From NCBI GenBank assembly GCA_016721735.1, contig JADKHM010000002.1:434001-498000 (forward strand): a stretch of DNA of 64,000 bases, read 5' to 3'. Made by a program: the position numbers and the translations under genes. This DNA comes from Flavobacterium sp. GTDB lineage: Bacteria > Bacteroidota > Bacteroidia > Flavobacteriales > Flavobacteriaceae. Every line of letters begins with the position of its first letter. The first letter of the stretch is position 1. Below, one piece after another: positions 25,229-34,687 of this stretch. The notes under the pieces are model-generated. The model made no database searches and was not told the origin of the DNA. It was given only the letters and a program-made list of their open reading frames with translations.

Positions 25229-27961
25229 TTACGCTGTATTGGTAGTAACTGGCAGGTTATAATCAAAATAAATATTAGCCACTTTTGATACTAAATCGTT
25301 AGTCTCCAAATCACTTCTCGTTCTTATTTTGAATAAAATATCACCATGACCACCAACGGGTGGATTGCCGCTTCTCGCCTCTAGATTAATGCCCTCAAAA
25401 ATAAACTCCACAGTATTACCGACAATTCTAGTGTAACAGGAATGCGAGGTGTCTAATAATTGCAGGGTACTGATGTCATATTTGTTGGAATCTACGTCTA
25501 TTTTTACAACCACATTTTCTGCGTAAAATGTTCCTGTGTTTTCAAACCGCGCTAAATAGTGCAAATAATTTCCAATCTCCGAAGGATTGACGGTTTGGCC
25601 TTCGATACAGACAATATCATTTGGATCATATGATCCGACCACAATTTGATTTAGTGTAAAACTATTGTCAGCCCAGTTTTCTTCTTCGGTTGATGTAATA
25701 TCAATAAAAGACGTAAAAGTTAAGGAATCTCCATTATTTACCGGAGGTGCTTCTAAAGGAGAGTTTACATTTAATGTAATTAAGATACTTCCACTTTCAA
25801 AGGGCAACACATTGGTAATGTTCCATTGGATAAAACCAGCACCTGAATTACTTGGAATTGTTGATGCGGATACAAAATCTAAACGATCTTCATCATAATA
25901 GAAGTTAAGAAATACTTCTTCTGTCTGATTCCCTTTGTTTCTATAAAACAATTTGTATTCAGCATCAAAACCTGGACGCGCTGGAGTAACTGGACTAATT
26001 GCAATTTCAACATCATGGTGAATTCCATTGCTGGTCAGACAAAAATCTTGCGTCGTGGTATTGTTGTTATTGTCAACAAAATCTACTGTTGCTAAAGGTG
26101 GAGAAAACGTGAACCATGATGGATTCTCTGTTTCAGGTGCGATAGTAAAACTTCCAGTTTCTGTATAAAAAGCATAAACTCCAGAATTATTGATAAATGT
26201 AGAACCAATATTGGTACCGTCATTAATATTTACTTTGATGTTCGGATGAATAACATCCAACGGATCACAGCCATTGTTATTGGCATCCAATTTTACAATT
26301 CCTGTGATTGTATTAAAATCTCCGCCCGGAACAAAGGTGCAATACGTTCCTGCATGTGCCACACCATTATTCGCTGTAGCTGCCGAAAGTCTATTGTTGA
26401 CCGCCACTTGATCGACTTCATTCGTACACACATAAAACAAATTCGGATTCGACTGAAATTCTGAATTATAAGACGACAACTCCTCAGAGAACAAAAATTG
26501 ACCACCATTTTTCATGTTCACATAAGTCAAATCATTGTTATTAAACAAACGCACAACATTGACCAACGGCAAACCTGATAAATCCAATTCCGTCAAATTG
26601 CTGTTCCATGCCAACATCGTTTGCAGGTTTGGAGCTGTATTCAGGTCTAAGGTAGTTGCCAATCCACCGCCATATGACAGCCATAAAAGATTGGTCAAAT
26701 GGCTTGTGTCTACAGGGCTCATCGCTTGGTTTCCGTAACACAAACCTGTGATCTGGTTCAAGCCCGTAAGATCTAATGAGGTCAAGTTGTTGTCGGAGCA
26801 GCAAAGGTATGTCATGTTTGTCAGAAGACTTACGTCTAAAGAAGTCAAATTGTTGTTATTGCAATAGAGCGTTATAATTCCCGTTAAACCGCTGAAGTTT
26901 AATGAGGTTAGCATTTGGCGCGGCACAAACAAGTCTACGAGACTAGAGCAAGTACTAACATCAAGGCTAACGATCTGGCCAGTATCAGCAATAATTGATC
27001 TCAAATAAGTGAGGCCAGTAACATTTAGCTCCGTACAATTTGTTCTCGACATGCTGAGATTCTCGAGTTTGGTCAAAGCCGATAAGTCGACAGCGCCTAA
27101 CGGATTTCCGCCAATAAACAAATCCTTTACGTTTTTGAAATTTTCGATTCCTGTCAGATCATAAATTGGCTGATTCCAGATATCGGGATTCGAAAGATCT
27201 AAAGTGGTTACAGACAAAGCTTCACTCATTTGAATCTGTCCGTCTAGATTATAATCATATCCATTTACTCGAGCTCTGAAATAATTATCAGGAATCGTGA
27301 TTGTTTCGACACTGTTCAGTACAATCATGAATTGAGTAAGACTATAACTTCCTGTCGCTTGATCGGTCGCTCTCACACATATTATTTGTGGATTAGAAAT
27401 GTTGGTGTAGGCCTCTGGATTAGTAATCGCATTGGTGGCAGCCTGCGCATCGTCTGAAGTTGGATAATAGACTAGATCTACGCCTGTAAGTCCATTTAAA
27501 ATTGTTGCTGCTTGCGACGTTAAGTCGAATATTCCAATGCCGTCATACGGATTATCCAATTGGAAAATATGCTGTGGAAAACCCAGAATAGGTGTTGGAA
27601 ATAAAACTACTAAGAATGAAGTCGTCGCAAAATTACTAGGATCTGCATTCTCCGTTACTTTGACATAAATAGTTTGATTATTACTGTCAAATGTAATCGA
27701 TCCAGCGCCTTCCGGAATCAGGTTTTGAAAATTGGCATCAAGATAAAAATTAACGCTATAGTCTGCAGCACTATTATTTCCAAGAATTTGAGGAGCTAAT
27801 GTATTGTAATCAAACCATTCGTAATTATCGTTATTGGTGTCAAAAACGGTTTGATTTTGTGATGTAATCGCCGGAGGTTGTGCATTTACCATCCCGGTAA
27901 ACAACAACAGTAACCACAATAGTTTTTTCATAGTTTTAGTTTTATATAGTTTCTTAGTCAT
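25229..27961 (-). CDS. Secreted leucine-rich-repeat protein, frameshifted before its T9SS domain (LRR2)
   Basis: A 910-residue protein ending prematurely at NLPVTTNTA. Signal peptide (GMVNAQ), an extra N-terminal beta-rich region not seen in LRR1, LRR3 or LRR4 (about 30-215), ITIPDNYFRARVNGYDYNLDGQIQMSEAL (shortened here: an IPDxxFxxx start plus Ca-loop-like DYNLDGQIQ), LRRs (about 245-500), the PGGDFNTITGIVKLD module and two beta-sandwich domains. The sorting domain follows in another frame (24966-25228). As read, the product would be exported but not recognised by T9SS. It begins 12 bases after the stop of regulator 1. An in-frame ATG at 27931 may be the true start. Confidence 0.8.
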   Translation of the reverse strand: MTKKLYKTKTMKKLLWLLLLFTGMVNAQPPAITSQNQTVFDTNNDNYEWFDYNTLAPQILGNNSAADYSVNFYLDANFQNLIPEGAGSITFDSNNQTIYVKVTENADPSNFATTSFLVVLFPTPILGFPQHIFQLDNPYDGIGIFDLTSQAATILNGLTGVDLVYYPTSDDAQAATNAITNPEAYTNISNPQIICVRATDQATGSYSLTQFMIVLNSVETITIPDNYFRARVNGYDYNLDGQIQMSEALSVTTLDLSNPDIWNQPIYDLTGIENFKNVKDLFIGGNPLGAVDLSALTKLENLSMSRTNCTELNVTGLTYLRSIIADTGQIVSLDVSTCSSLVDLFVPRQMLTSLNFSGLTGIITLYCNNNNLTSLDVSLLTNMTYLCCSDNNLTSLDLTGLNQITGLCYGNQAMSPVDTSHLTNLLWLSYGGGLATTLDLNTAPNLQTMLAWNSNLTELDLSGLPLVNVVRLFNNNDLTYVNMKNGGQFLFSEELSSYNSEFQSNPNLFYVCTNEVDQVAVNNRLSAATANNGVAHAGTYCTFVPGGDFNTITGIVKLDANNNGCDPLDVIHPNIKVNINDGTNIGSTFINNSGVYAFYTETGSFTIAPETENPSWFTFSPPLATVDFVDNNNNTTTQDFCLTSNGIHHDVEIAISPVTPARPGFDAEYKLFYRNKGNQTEEVFLNFYYDEDRLDFVSASTIPSNSGAGFIQWNITNVLPFESGSILITLNVNSPLEAPPVNNGDSLTFTSFIDITSTEEENWADNSFTLNQIVVGSYDPNDIVCIEGQTVNPSEIGNYLHYLARFENTGTFYAENVVVKIDVDSNKYDISTLQLLDTSHSCYTRIVGNTVEFIFEGINLEARSGNPPVGGHGDILFKIRTRSDLETNDLVSKVANIYFDYNLPVTTNTA

Positions 27962-27973
27962 GATTTCTAGTTT

Positions 27974-28735
27974 TTAAAGTGCTTTAATCAATTCTTGCAA
28001 TTTTTCCCTTTTACTTTGTGCGATTGGAATGTTGGTATTATCCGCCATAATCACATAACCTCCGTCGGTTTTGATATACGATTTCAAAAAAGACAGATTG
28101 ATCAAATGCGATTGATGAATTCGTTCAAATCCTTGTTCAGTAAGCATTTCTTCATATTCCTTGAGTGTTTTAGAAATCAAAACCGGCTTGTGATTCTTGA
28201 TGAAGAATTCGGTGTAATTGCCCTTCGCCTCTAATCGAATGATATCTGCCACTTCAAAAAGATGAATACCATCGCTCGTAGAAAGCGCAATCCGCCTAAA
28301 ATTATCTACTTTCTTTCGAATGTTTTCCAACAGTAAATCGATATGATCGAATGATTTGGTTGATGATGAAATCTCCTTAATCTTGGCAATCGTATCCTGC
28401 AATTCCTCAGGATCAATCGGCTTTAAAATAAAGTCTAGTGCACTAAACTTAAATGCTTTTACAGCGTATTTTTCGTGAGCGGTAATAAAAACGATGTGCG
28501 ATGCAATTTTTCCGTTGGTCTTTTTTAGACGTTCTAGAATGTCGAAACCGGTGCCATCACTCAAATGAATATCCAGGAAAATCACTTGCGGCTGCAGCTT
28601 TTCGATAGCAACAATTCCGGTTTTGACACTTTCGGCTTCCCCAATAATGTGAATGTCATTCGTATAGCGATCTAGAAGCGCTTTTAGTCCTTCACGTAAG
28701 TGTTTGTCGTCGTCTATGAGTAGTGCAGTGATCAT
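27974..28735 (-). CDS. LytTR-family response regulator (regulator 1)
   Basis: A 253-residue regulator with a receiver (MITALLIDDDKHLREGL, phospho-Asp in VIFLDIHLSDGTG, Lys in FILKPIDPEEL) and LytTR DNA-binding domain (DGIHLFEVADIIRLEAKGNY ... FERIHQSHLINLSFLKSY). Closely similar to regulator 2 along its whole length, including the terminal KLQELIKAL. It lies between kinase 1 (47 bases upstream) and LRR2 (12 bases downstream). The shared TTAGWAT direct repeats before kinase 1 and LRR1 are its best candidate targets (inference). Confidence 0.92.
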   Translation of the reverse strand: MITALLIDDDKHLREGLKALLDRYTNDIHIIGEAESVKTGIVAIEKLQPQVIFLDIHLSDGTGFDILERLKKTNGKIASHIVFITAHEKYAVKAFKFSALDFILKPIDPEELQDTIAKIKEISSSTKSFDHIDLLLENIRKKVDNFRRIALSTSDGIHLFEVADIIRLEAKGNYTEFFIKNHKPVLISKTLKEYEEMLTEQGFERIHQSHLINLSFLKSYIKTDGGYVIMADNTNIPIAQSKREKLQELIKAL

Positions 28736-28746
28736 ATCTGTTAGCA

Positions 28747-28770
28747 GTTGTGGGTTGTCAGTTGTCAGTT
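28747..28770. repeat. Heptanucleotide array GTTGTNN between kinase 1 and regulator 1
   Basis: GTTGTGG, GTTGTCA, GTTGTCA and a partial GTT; it ends 11 bases before the regulator 1 ATG. It occupies the position equivalent to the array at 22790-22822, but here it is untranslated because kinase 1 stops first. Confidence 0.8.
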
Positions 28771-28782
28771 AAAATATTTTCT

Positions 28783-30723
28783 TTATTTGATGTATTGAAT
28801 TGGTAATCTCAGCGTCACTTTTGTGCCAATCACTTCTTTATCGTTTGTCAATTCTTGAATGTCGATTTGCGCTGATTTTAAAGTCGTGGCTTCCATAATT
28901 TCCAATCGCTTTTTGGTGATTTCTAATGCCATCGACTTGTGTGCGGTAACGGAATCTTCCTTCAGATGTTTTGATTTTGAAAGCCCGATGCCGTCATCCG
29001 AAATGCTGCAAATGAATTGTCCGTTTTGCACATCAAAATTCACTTCAATCTTACCATTGCCTTCTTTGGGCACCATGCCGTGAAGGATAGCATTTTCTAC
29101 GAAGGGTTGAATTAGTAATGGTGGAATTCCCATATTAAATTCGACTTTCTCCGTAGCTTGAATAGTGAAGGTAAATTTATTGTGAAAACGTAACTGCTCC
29201 AACTCCAAGTAGTTCTGCAAACTTTCAATTTCTTTGTCAATCGGAATCAAAGAACCTTTTGAATACTCCAGTGTAAGACGCATTAGTTTGGAAAACTTCG
29301 ATAAATATTTCAATGCCGAGTCGGTTCCGTTCTGCACAATGAAACTTGATATCGATCCCAAACAATTGAACACAAAATGTGGATTCATTTGCAAATGCAG
29401 CGCTTTTTGTTCGTATTCCGCAACTTCTTTTTGCAAAGTCAAGCGGCGTTTGATTTGTCTTCTATTGTAGGTTACGAAGACCAGCCCAATCAACAATCCC
29501 AAACCTATGATTGAAAAAAGAATCAATTGGAAATTTCTTTTGGATTGCTCCGCAACAATCGCCGTTTTGCGTTTGTATTCGGATTCCAATTCGGAGCGCA
29601 AAATCTTTTTGTTATTCTCTTGGTTGACGATACTATCTCGGGCAATGATATAATTTTTGTAGTGCAAAAAAGACAATGCTGGATTATTTTTGATGGCGTA
29701 TAAATCACTTAATAATTTTTCGGAGTGATAGGTTTGATCTAAGATTCCGATGGCTTTGGCATAGTCTAAAGATTTTGTTGCTAGTGCAATCGCATCGTCG
29801 TATTTCTTTAATTCTAATTGGAGCAATCCTAAATTGTACAAAGCCAAAGAAGCTCCAAATTTGCTTTGCATTTCCTCATACATTGACAAAGCAGTTGTGT
29901 AATATTTTGTTGCCGTGGTATAGTCTTTTTGGGTTTTATAATAATCCCCGAAATAATTATTGAGCAGTGCAAAGCCACGCTTGTTATCCATTTTTTGAAA
30001 TAACTTTTCCGCTTTCAGATAATACTGCAATGCTTGTTTTTGGTTGCCTTGTTCGGCATAAATGACACCTATATTGGTTAAAGTCACTGCGGCAGTTTGC
30101 TCACCGATTTCCTCTTGAAGCTGGAACGATTTCTTAAAATATTCTAACGCCTTAGCATTGTTTTGTTGCGATTTGTAGACGATTCCGATGTTATTATACG
30201 CTTTGGCAATATTGATTTTTTGACCAATTTCGAGGTAGATTTTCAACGCTTTTTGGTACATTTCTAATGCCATATAGTAATTGCTTTCTTGGGAAAAAAC
30301 AATGCCTTGACTGGCAAATGCGCGCGCTAAGCCATTTTGAATTCGTTTGGTTTCGATGTCAGAATTGGCATGTAAGAGTTTTTCAAAAGACTGTTGTGCC
30401 TTATTAAAATACTGGTTGGCTTGTCTGTAGTTTCCTAGAATGATGTTTGAATTACCAGAATTAATGTAGGAATTGGCAAGTCCAAAATCATAATTTGATC
30501 TGCCGGCTAATGTTGCCGCTTTAATCGCATAAAAAGCAGTAGAATCGGGATTGGATTCTTTGTATTTGTCGGCAATGCTATTGAAAGTGTTGACTTTAGC
30601 CGTATCACTTTTGGCAACAGCAAGCACTCTTTTTAGACTATCAATTGCAGTATTGTTTGATTGACTAAAAGCATGGATGCTTAATATCAAAAAGAGAAAC
30701 GATAGGTAGCAATTATTTTTCAC
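28783..30723 (-). CDS. TPR-containing LytS-type sensor histidine kinase (kinase 1)
   Basis: A 646-residue paralogue of kinase 2: signal peptide (KNNCYLSFLFLILSIHAFSQ), TPRs (about 30-360), coiled coil, one membrane helix (about 400-420) and LytS-type kinase (ALHLQMNPHFVFNCLGS, IPPLLIQPFVENAILHG, DDGIGLS). No ATG precedes the signal peptide. The frame opens upstream with TTG at 30750, but that TTG is part of the TATATTTG promoter element; the GTG at 30723 is the likely start. It probably senses an envelope signal through periplasmic TPRs and phosphorylates regulator 1. Confidence 0.9.
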   Translation of the reverse strand: MKNNCYLSFLFLILSIHAFSQSNNTAIDSLKRVLAVAKSDTAKVNTFNSIADKYKESNPDSTAFYAIKAATLAGRSNYDFGLANSYINSGNSNIILGNYRQANQYFNKAQQSFEKLLHANSDIETKRIQNGLARAFASQGIVFSQESNYYMALEMYQKALKIYLEIGQKINIAKAYNNIGIVYKSQQNNAKALEYFKKSFQLQEEIGEQTAAVTLTNIGVIYAEQGNQKQALQYYLKAEKLFQKMDNKRGFALLNNYFGDYYKTQKDYTTATKYYTTALSMYEEMQSKFGASLALYNLGLLQLELKKYDDAIALATKSLDYAKAIGILDQTYHSEKLLSDLYAIKNNPALSFLHYKNYIIARDSIVNQENNKKILRSELESEYKRKTAIVAEQSKRNFQLILFSIIGLGLLIGLVFVTYNRRQIKRRLTLQKEVAEYEQKALHLQMNPHFVFNCLGSISSFIVQNGTDSALKYLSKFSKLMRLTLEYSKGSLIPIDKEIESLQNYLELEQLRFHNKFTFTIQATEKVEFNMGIPPLLIQPFVENAILHGMVPKEGNGKIEVNFDVQNGQFICSISDDGIGLSKSKHLKEDSVTAHKSMALEITKKRLEIMEATTLKSAQIDIQELTNDKEVIGTKVTLRLPIQYIK

Positions 30724-30747
30724 AATAGCTTGACTTAATTTTCTATA

Positions 30748-30755
30748 CAAATATA
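30748..30755 (-). promoter_or_regulatory. -7 promoter element TATATTTG of kinase 1 operon
   Basis: Exact TAnnTTTG, about 24 bases before the GTG at 30723. Its position rules out the upstream TTG as start and lies 30 bases from the operator at 30786-30813. Confidence 0.55.
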
Positions 30756-30784
30756 TAGGGATGCTATTGGTTAAAATTACGCTA

Positions 30785-30813
30785 TTTAGTATTAAGTTGG
30801 TTTGACTTAGTAT
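30785..30813 (-). promoter_or_regulatory. Candidate LytTR operator before kinase 1 (TTAGTAT direct repeat, 21-bp pitch)
   Basis: Plus strand TTAGTAT at 30786-30792 and again at 30807-30813, pitch 21 bases, the second within TTTGACTTAGTAT. The first box starts 31 bases from the end of the -7 element, exactly as before LRR1. LytTR proteins bind paired direct repeats with about this spacing; the position just upstream of -33 suits activation. Regulator identity is inferred. Confidence 0.6.
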
Positions 30814-30912
30814 TTGGGGGTTTTGGTTTATTATTTCAATTTTGATTTAATGAAAAAACCTTTCAATTCTTAATAACGAACTGAATTGCTTATGAAATAG
30901 GAGATCAAACAA

Positions 30913-33117
30913 CTAGTCCTTAATAATCTTTTGCGTTTTGATGCCTTTATCAGTCGTTACTTTTAGGAAATAAATTCCGTTCGAATAAGAAGATATATCG
31001 AAATCCAATTTTCTATCGTTGACTAAACTGGTATTGATAATTCTTCCTTGCACGTCAAATAGTTGCATTGAATTTATCGTATTTTTTGCATTAACCGTAA
31101 TTTGATTCTTCGCTGGATTTGGATAAACAGTAATAGAATCGTCGATTTCAAATGCAGTGTTGTTCAACAATTGAAAAGTAGAAGTTGCCGTATTGGTTTC
31201 GATTGGGAAGTTATAATCGAAATAGATATCCGCTTTATTTGAAACTGTGCTGCCAATAGCCAAATCGCTTTTGGTTTTTAATTTAAAAACGATATTGCCA
31301 TGTGCAGCAGGTAATAGATTGATGTTGTCGAACATAAATTCGACTTTGTTTCCTGAAACTTTTGTTATCGCTGCGTGCGAAATATTTAAAACCTGCAAAG
31401 TGCTAATGTCGAATTTAGTTGTGTCGATGATATCTTTAACTACAATTTTTTCTGCCGCAGCTGTTCCTGTATTTTCAAAATTTATATTGTAATGCAGGTA
31501 ATTTCCAATCATTTCCGTGCTAATAACGTTGCCTTCGAGGCAGGTTTTGTCGTTTGGATCGAACGAACCAACGACAGTTTGTTGGAAGGTAAAACTATTG
31601 TCTAGCGGCGTTTCATCGACTTCTGAAGGAAAAGAAGATACCGTAAAATTCAATATATCATCAATATTCACAGCTGGTATTTCGATCGGTCCATTGAGAT
31701 TTAAAGTAACTTCAATACTTCGTGATTCAAATGGCATCAGATTGGTGAAATTCCAATTTATTTGACCCGCAGCTTGTGTAAATGGAATTTCGGAAGCCGA
31801 CACAAAATCTAAAACAGTATCATCAAACTGAAAACCTACTATACCTTCTGAATAGGCATAATTACCTTTGTTTTTGTAGGTTATTTGATAACTCGCATTA
31901 AAACCTGGCCGAGCATTGGTTAGAGGTGAAATAATCACCTCAATATCAGGATGAAAACCAATAGGTTTAACACAGAAATCTTGGAGCTGCGTGCTAAAAT
32001 TGTTTGATAGAAAATCTATAGTCGCATCGATTGGATCAACTGTAAAATAAAGTGAATTTTCAAAAACGGGAGTAAGGGTAAGGTTAGGTTGCTGAACATA
32101 GAAAGTATAGATGCCATTTAATGACGTAAATGCAGCGCCTGACGAAACACCATCAGTAATATCGATCTTCATATTTTGAAGAACAGGATCGCTTAGACTA
32201 CATCCATCTTCATTGGTATCAAATCGTACTGATCCAGCAATGGTGTTGTAACTACCTCCGGGGGAAAAAGAGCAATACGAACTTACCGAAACGTTCAACA
32301 TCTCGCTTTGTGTTAACAAATCCTGAATGAAATCCTGTTCAGTGTCGTCGACACAAATACTTCTCAGGTTTGGATTGTTGTAGAACGCATTGCTAATACT
32401 CTCATCAATCATATTAGTTCCATTCTTTAGATTGATAAAGTTTAGGTTGTTGTCATTACAAAGTAAAGCCCAAAAAAATGGGTTGTACTGAAAATCCAAC
32501 GATGTAATTGCATTGTTGCGGCATCTTACCGTATACAATTTATGCAATTCGTCCGTGTTTAATGTCGTCAGTTGGTTATTGTCACAAAAGATATGCATCA
32601 GGTAATAATTATCCGGTGCAAAAGTCAGAGAAGTAAGTACATTATTACTACAATCAAAATTGATGACATGTGGAGAATTAGTTAAATCAAGACTAACTAA
32701 TTGATTGTTATCACAATATAAATACCAAATCCACGGAGGCAACACAAGACTTGTAAGTTGGTTGTAGGAACAACTTAATCCGCTGAGATGATTAAGTGTA
32801 GAAAGGTCAAGTTGTGTCAAGTTATTATTCTTACAGCTTAAGTTGATTAGGTTCGTAAAGTACTCTATACCTGTGAGATTACTGATGCCGTAACCTTCAA
32901 GATTTAGACCTCTTACCATTAGCGCCTCACCCATCTGAATTTCGCCGTCATTATTGCTATCAATAGTCATATAAGCACCACCTTCGTTGGCTGACGCAAT
33001 TTGATTATCATAATTAGCAGAGACCAATATCTGCTTAAAATTCGCATCAGGAATATTGACAATTTGCGCCTGCATACTTGTTATCAGAAATACTAAAAGG
33101 TAGCACAAGTTTTTCAT
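30913..33117 (-). CDS. Secreted leucine-rich-repeat protein with T9SS sorting domain (LRR1)
   Basis: A 734-residue secreted protein: signal peptide (MKNLCYLLVFLITSMQAQ), IPDANFKQILVSANYD with Ca-loop-like DSNNDGEIQMGEA, about 8 LRRs (70-250), the PGGSYNTIAGSVRFD module, beta-sandwich domains (DPNDKTCLEGN, EMIGNYLHYNINFENTGT) and an intact type A T9SS domain (ITVYPNPAKNQITVN ... GIYFLKVTTDKG ... KIIKD). It stands alone upstream of the kinase 1 operon with its own promoter and the same operator as kinase 1, so the two are probably co-regulated. Ligand unknown. Confidence 0.88.
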   Translation of the reverse strand: MKNLCYLLVFLITSMQAQIVNIPDANFKQILVSANYDNQIASANEGGAYMTIDSNNDGEIQMGEALMVRGLNLEGYGISNLTGIEYFTNLINLSCKNNNLTQLDLSTLNHLSGLSCSYNQLTSLVLPPWIWYLYCDNNQLVSLDLTNSPHVINFDCSNNVLTSLTFAPDNYYLMHIFCDNNQLTTLNTDELHKLYTVRCRNNAITSLDFQYNPFFWALLCNDNNLNFINLKNGTNMIDESISNAFYNNPNLRSICVDDTEQDFIQDLLTQSEMLNVSVSSYCSFSPGGSYNTIAGSVRFDTNEDGCSLSDPVLQNMKIDITDGVSSGAAFTSLNGIYTFYVQQPNLTLTPVFENSLYFTVDPIDATIDFLSNNFSTQLQDFCVKPIGFHPDIEVIISPLTNARPGFNASYQITYKNKGNYAYSEGIVGFQFDDTVLDFVSASEIPFTQAAGQINWNFTNLMPFESRSIEVTLNLNGPIEIPAVNIDDILNFTVSSFPSEVDETPLDNSFTFQQTVVGSFDPNDKTCLEGNVISTEMIGNYLHYNINFENTGTAAAEKIVVKDIIDTTKFDISTLQVLNISHAAITKVSGNKVEFMFDNINLLPAAHGNIVFKLKTKSDLAIGSTVSNKADIYFDYNFPIETNTATSTFQLLNNTAFEIDDSITVYPNPAKNQITVNAKNTINSMQLFDVQGRIINTSLVNDRKLDFDISSYSNGIYFLKVTTDKGIKTQKIIKD

Positions 33118-33142
33118 AATGCTTCAATGAATTGGTTTACTT

Positions 33143-33150
33143 CAAATATA
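33143..33150 (-). promoter_or_regulatory. -7 promoter element TATATTTG of LRR1
   Basis: Exact TAnnTTTG match, about 26 bases before the ATG at 33117; same octamer as the kinase 1 promoter. Confidence 0.55.
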
Positions 33151-33179
33151 CCAAATAATACGACTGATATAAAGTGCAA

Positions 33180-33220
33180 TTTAGAATTTGATGTGTTTGA
33201 CTTAGAATACGATTAAGAAT
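33180..33220 (-). promoter_or_regulatory. Candidate LytTR operator before LRR1 (TTAGAAT direct repeat, 21-bp pitch)
   Basis: Plus strand TTAGAAT at 33181-33187 and 33202-33208, pitch 21 bases; the second lies in TTTGACTTAGAAT, matching TTTGACTTAGTAT before kinase 1. The distance to the -7 element (31 bases) equals that at kinase 1. A third, imperfect TTAAGAAT follows at 33213-33220. Confidence 0.6.
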
Positions 33221-33224
33221 CCAA

Positions 33225-33256
33225 ACAAAAAAACCTGACTGGCTTCCCAATCAGGT
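33225..33256 (-). terminator. Terminator of enolase gene
   Basis: ACCTGA/TCAGGT stem with T7 on the minus strand, about 25 bases past the eno stop. Confidence 0.75.
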
Positions 33257-33279
33257 CTTATTTTAAAAACTGCAAAATC

Positions 33280-34569
<1,290 letters not shown>

Positions 34570-34574
34570 CTATT

Positions 34575-34605
34575 ATTTTGAATTATAAATTTTGAATTTT
34601 GAATG
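34575..34605. repeat. Short AATTTTGAATT-type tandem repeat before eno
   Basis: Repeated TTTTGAAT/AATTATAAATTTTGAA units fill the eno leader just before its start codon. Simple AT-rich tandem repeats like this are common in Bacteroidota intergenic DNA. Confidence 0.4.
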
Positions 34606-34624
34606 AATCACTCCGTAATTATTA

Positions 34625-34632
34625 CAAATATA
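34625..34632 (-). promoter_or_regulatory. -7 promoter element TATATTTG of eno
   Basis: Exact TAnnTTTG match about 59 bases before the ATG at 34566; no clear -33. Confidence 0.45.
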
Positions 34633-34687
34633 TTGTATCTGCAATTGTCCCGAAATTAAAATCGGGATTGTTATTAACGATAACGAT

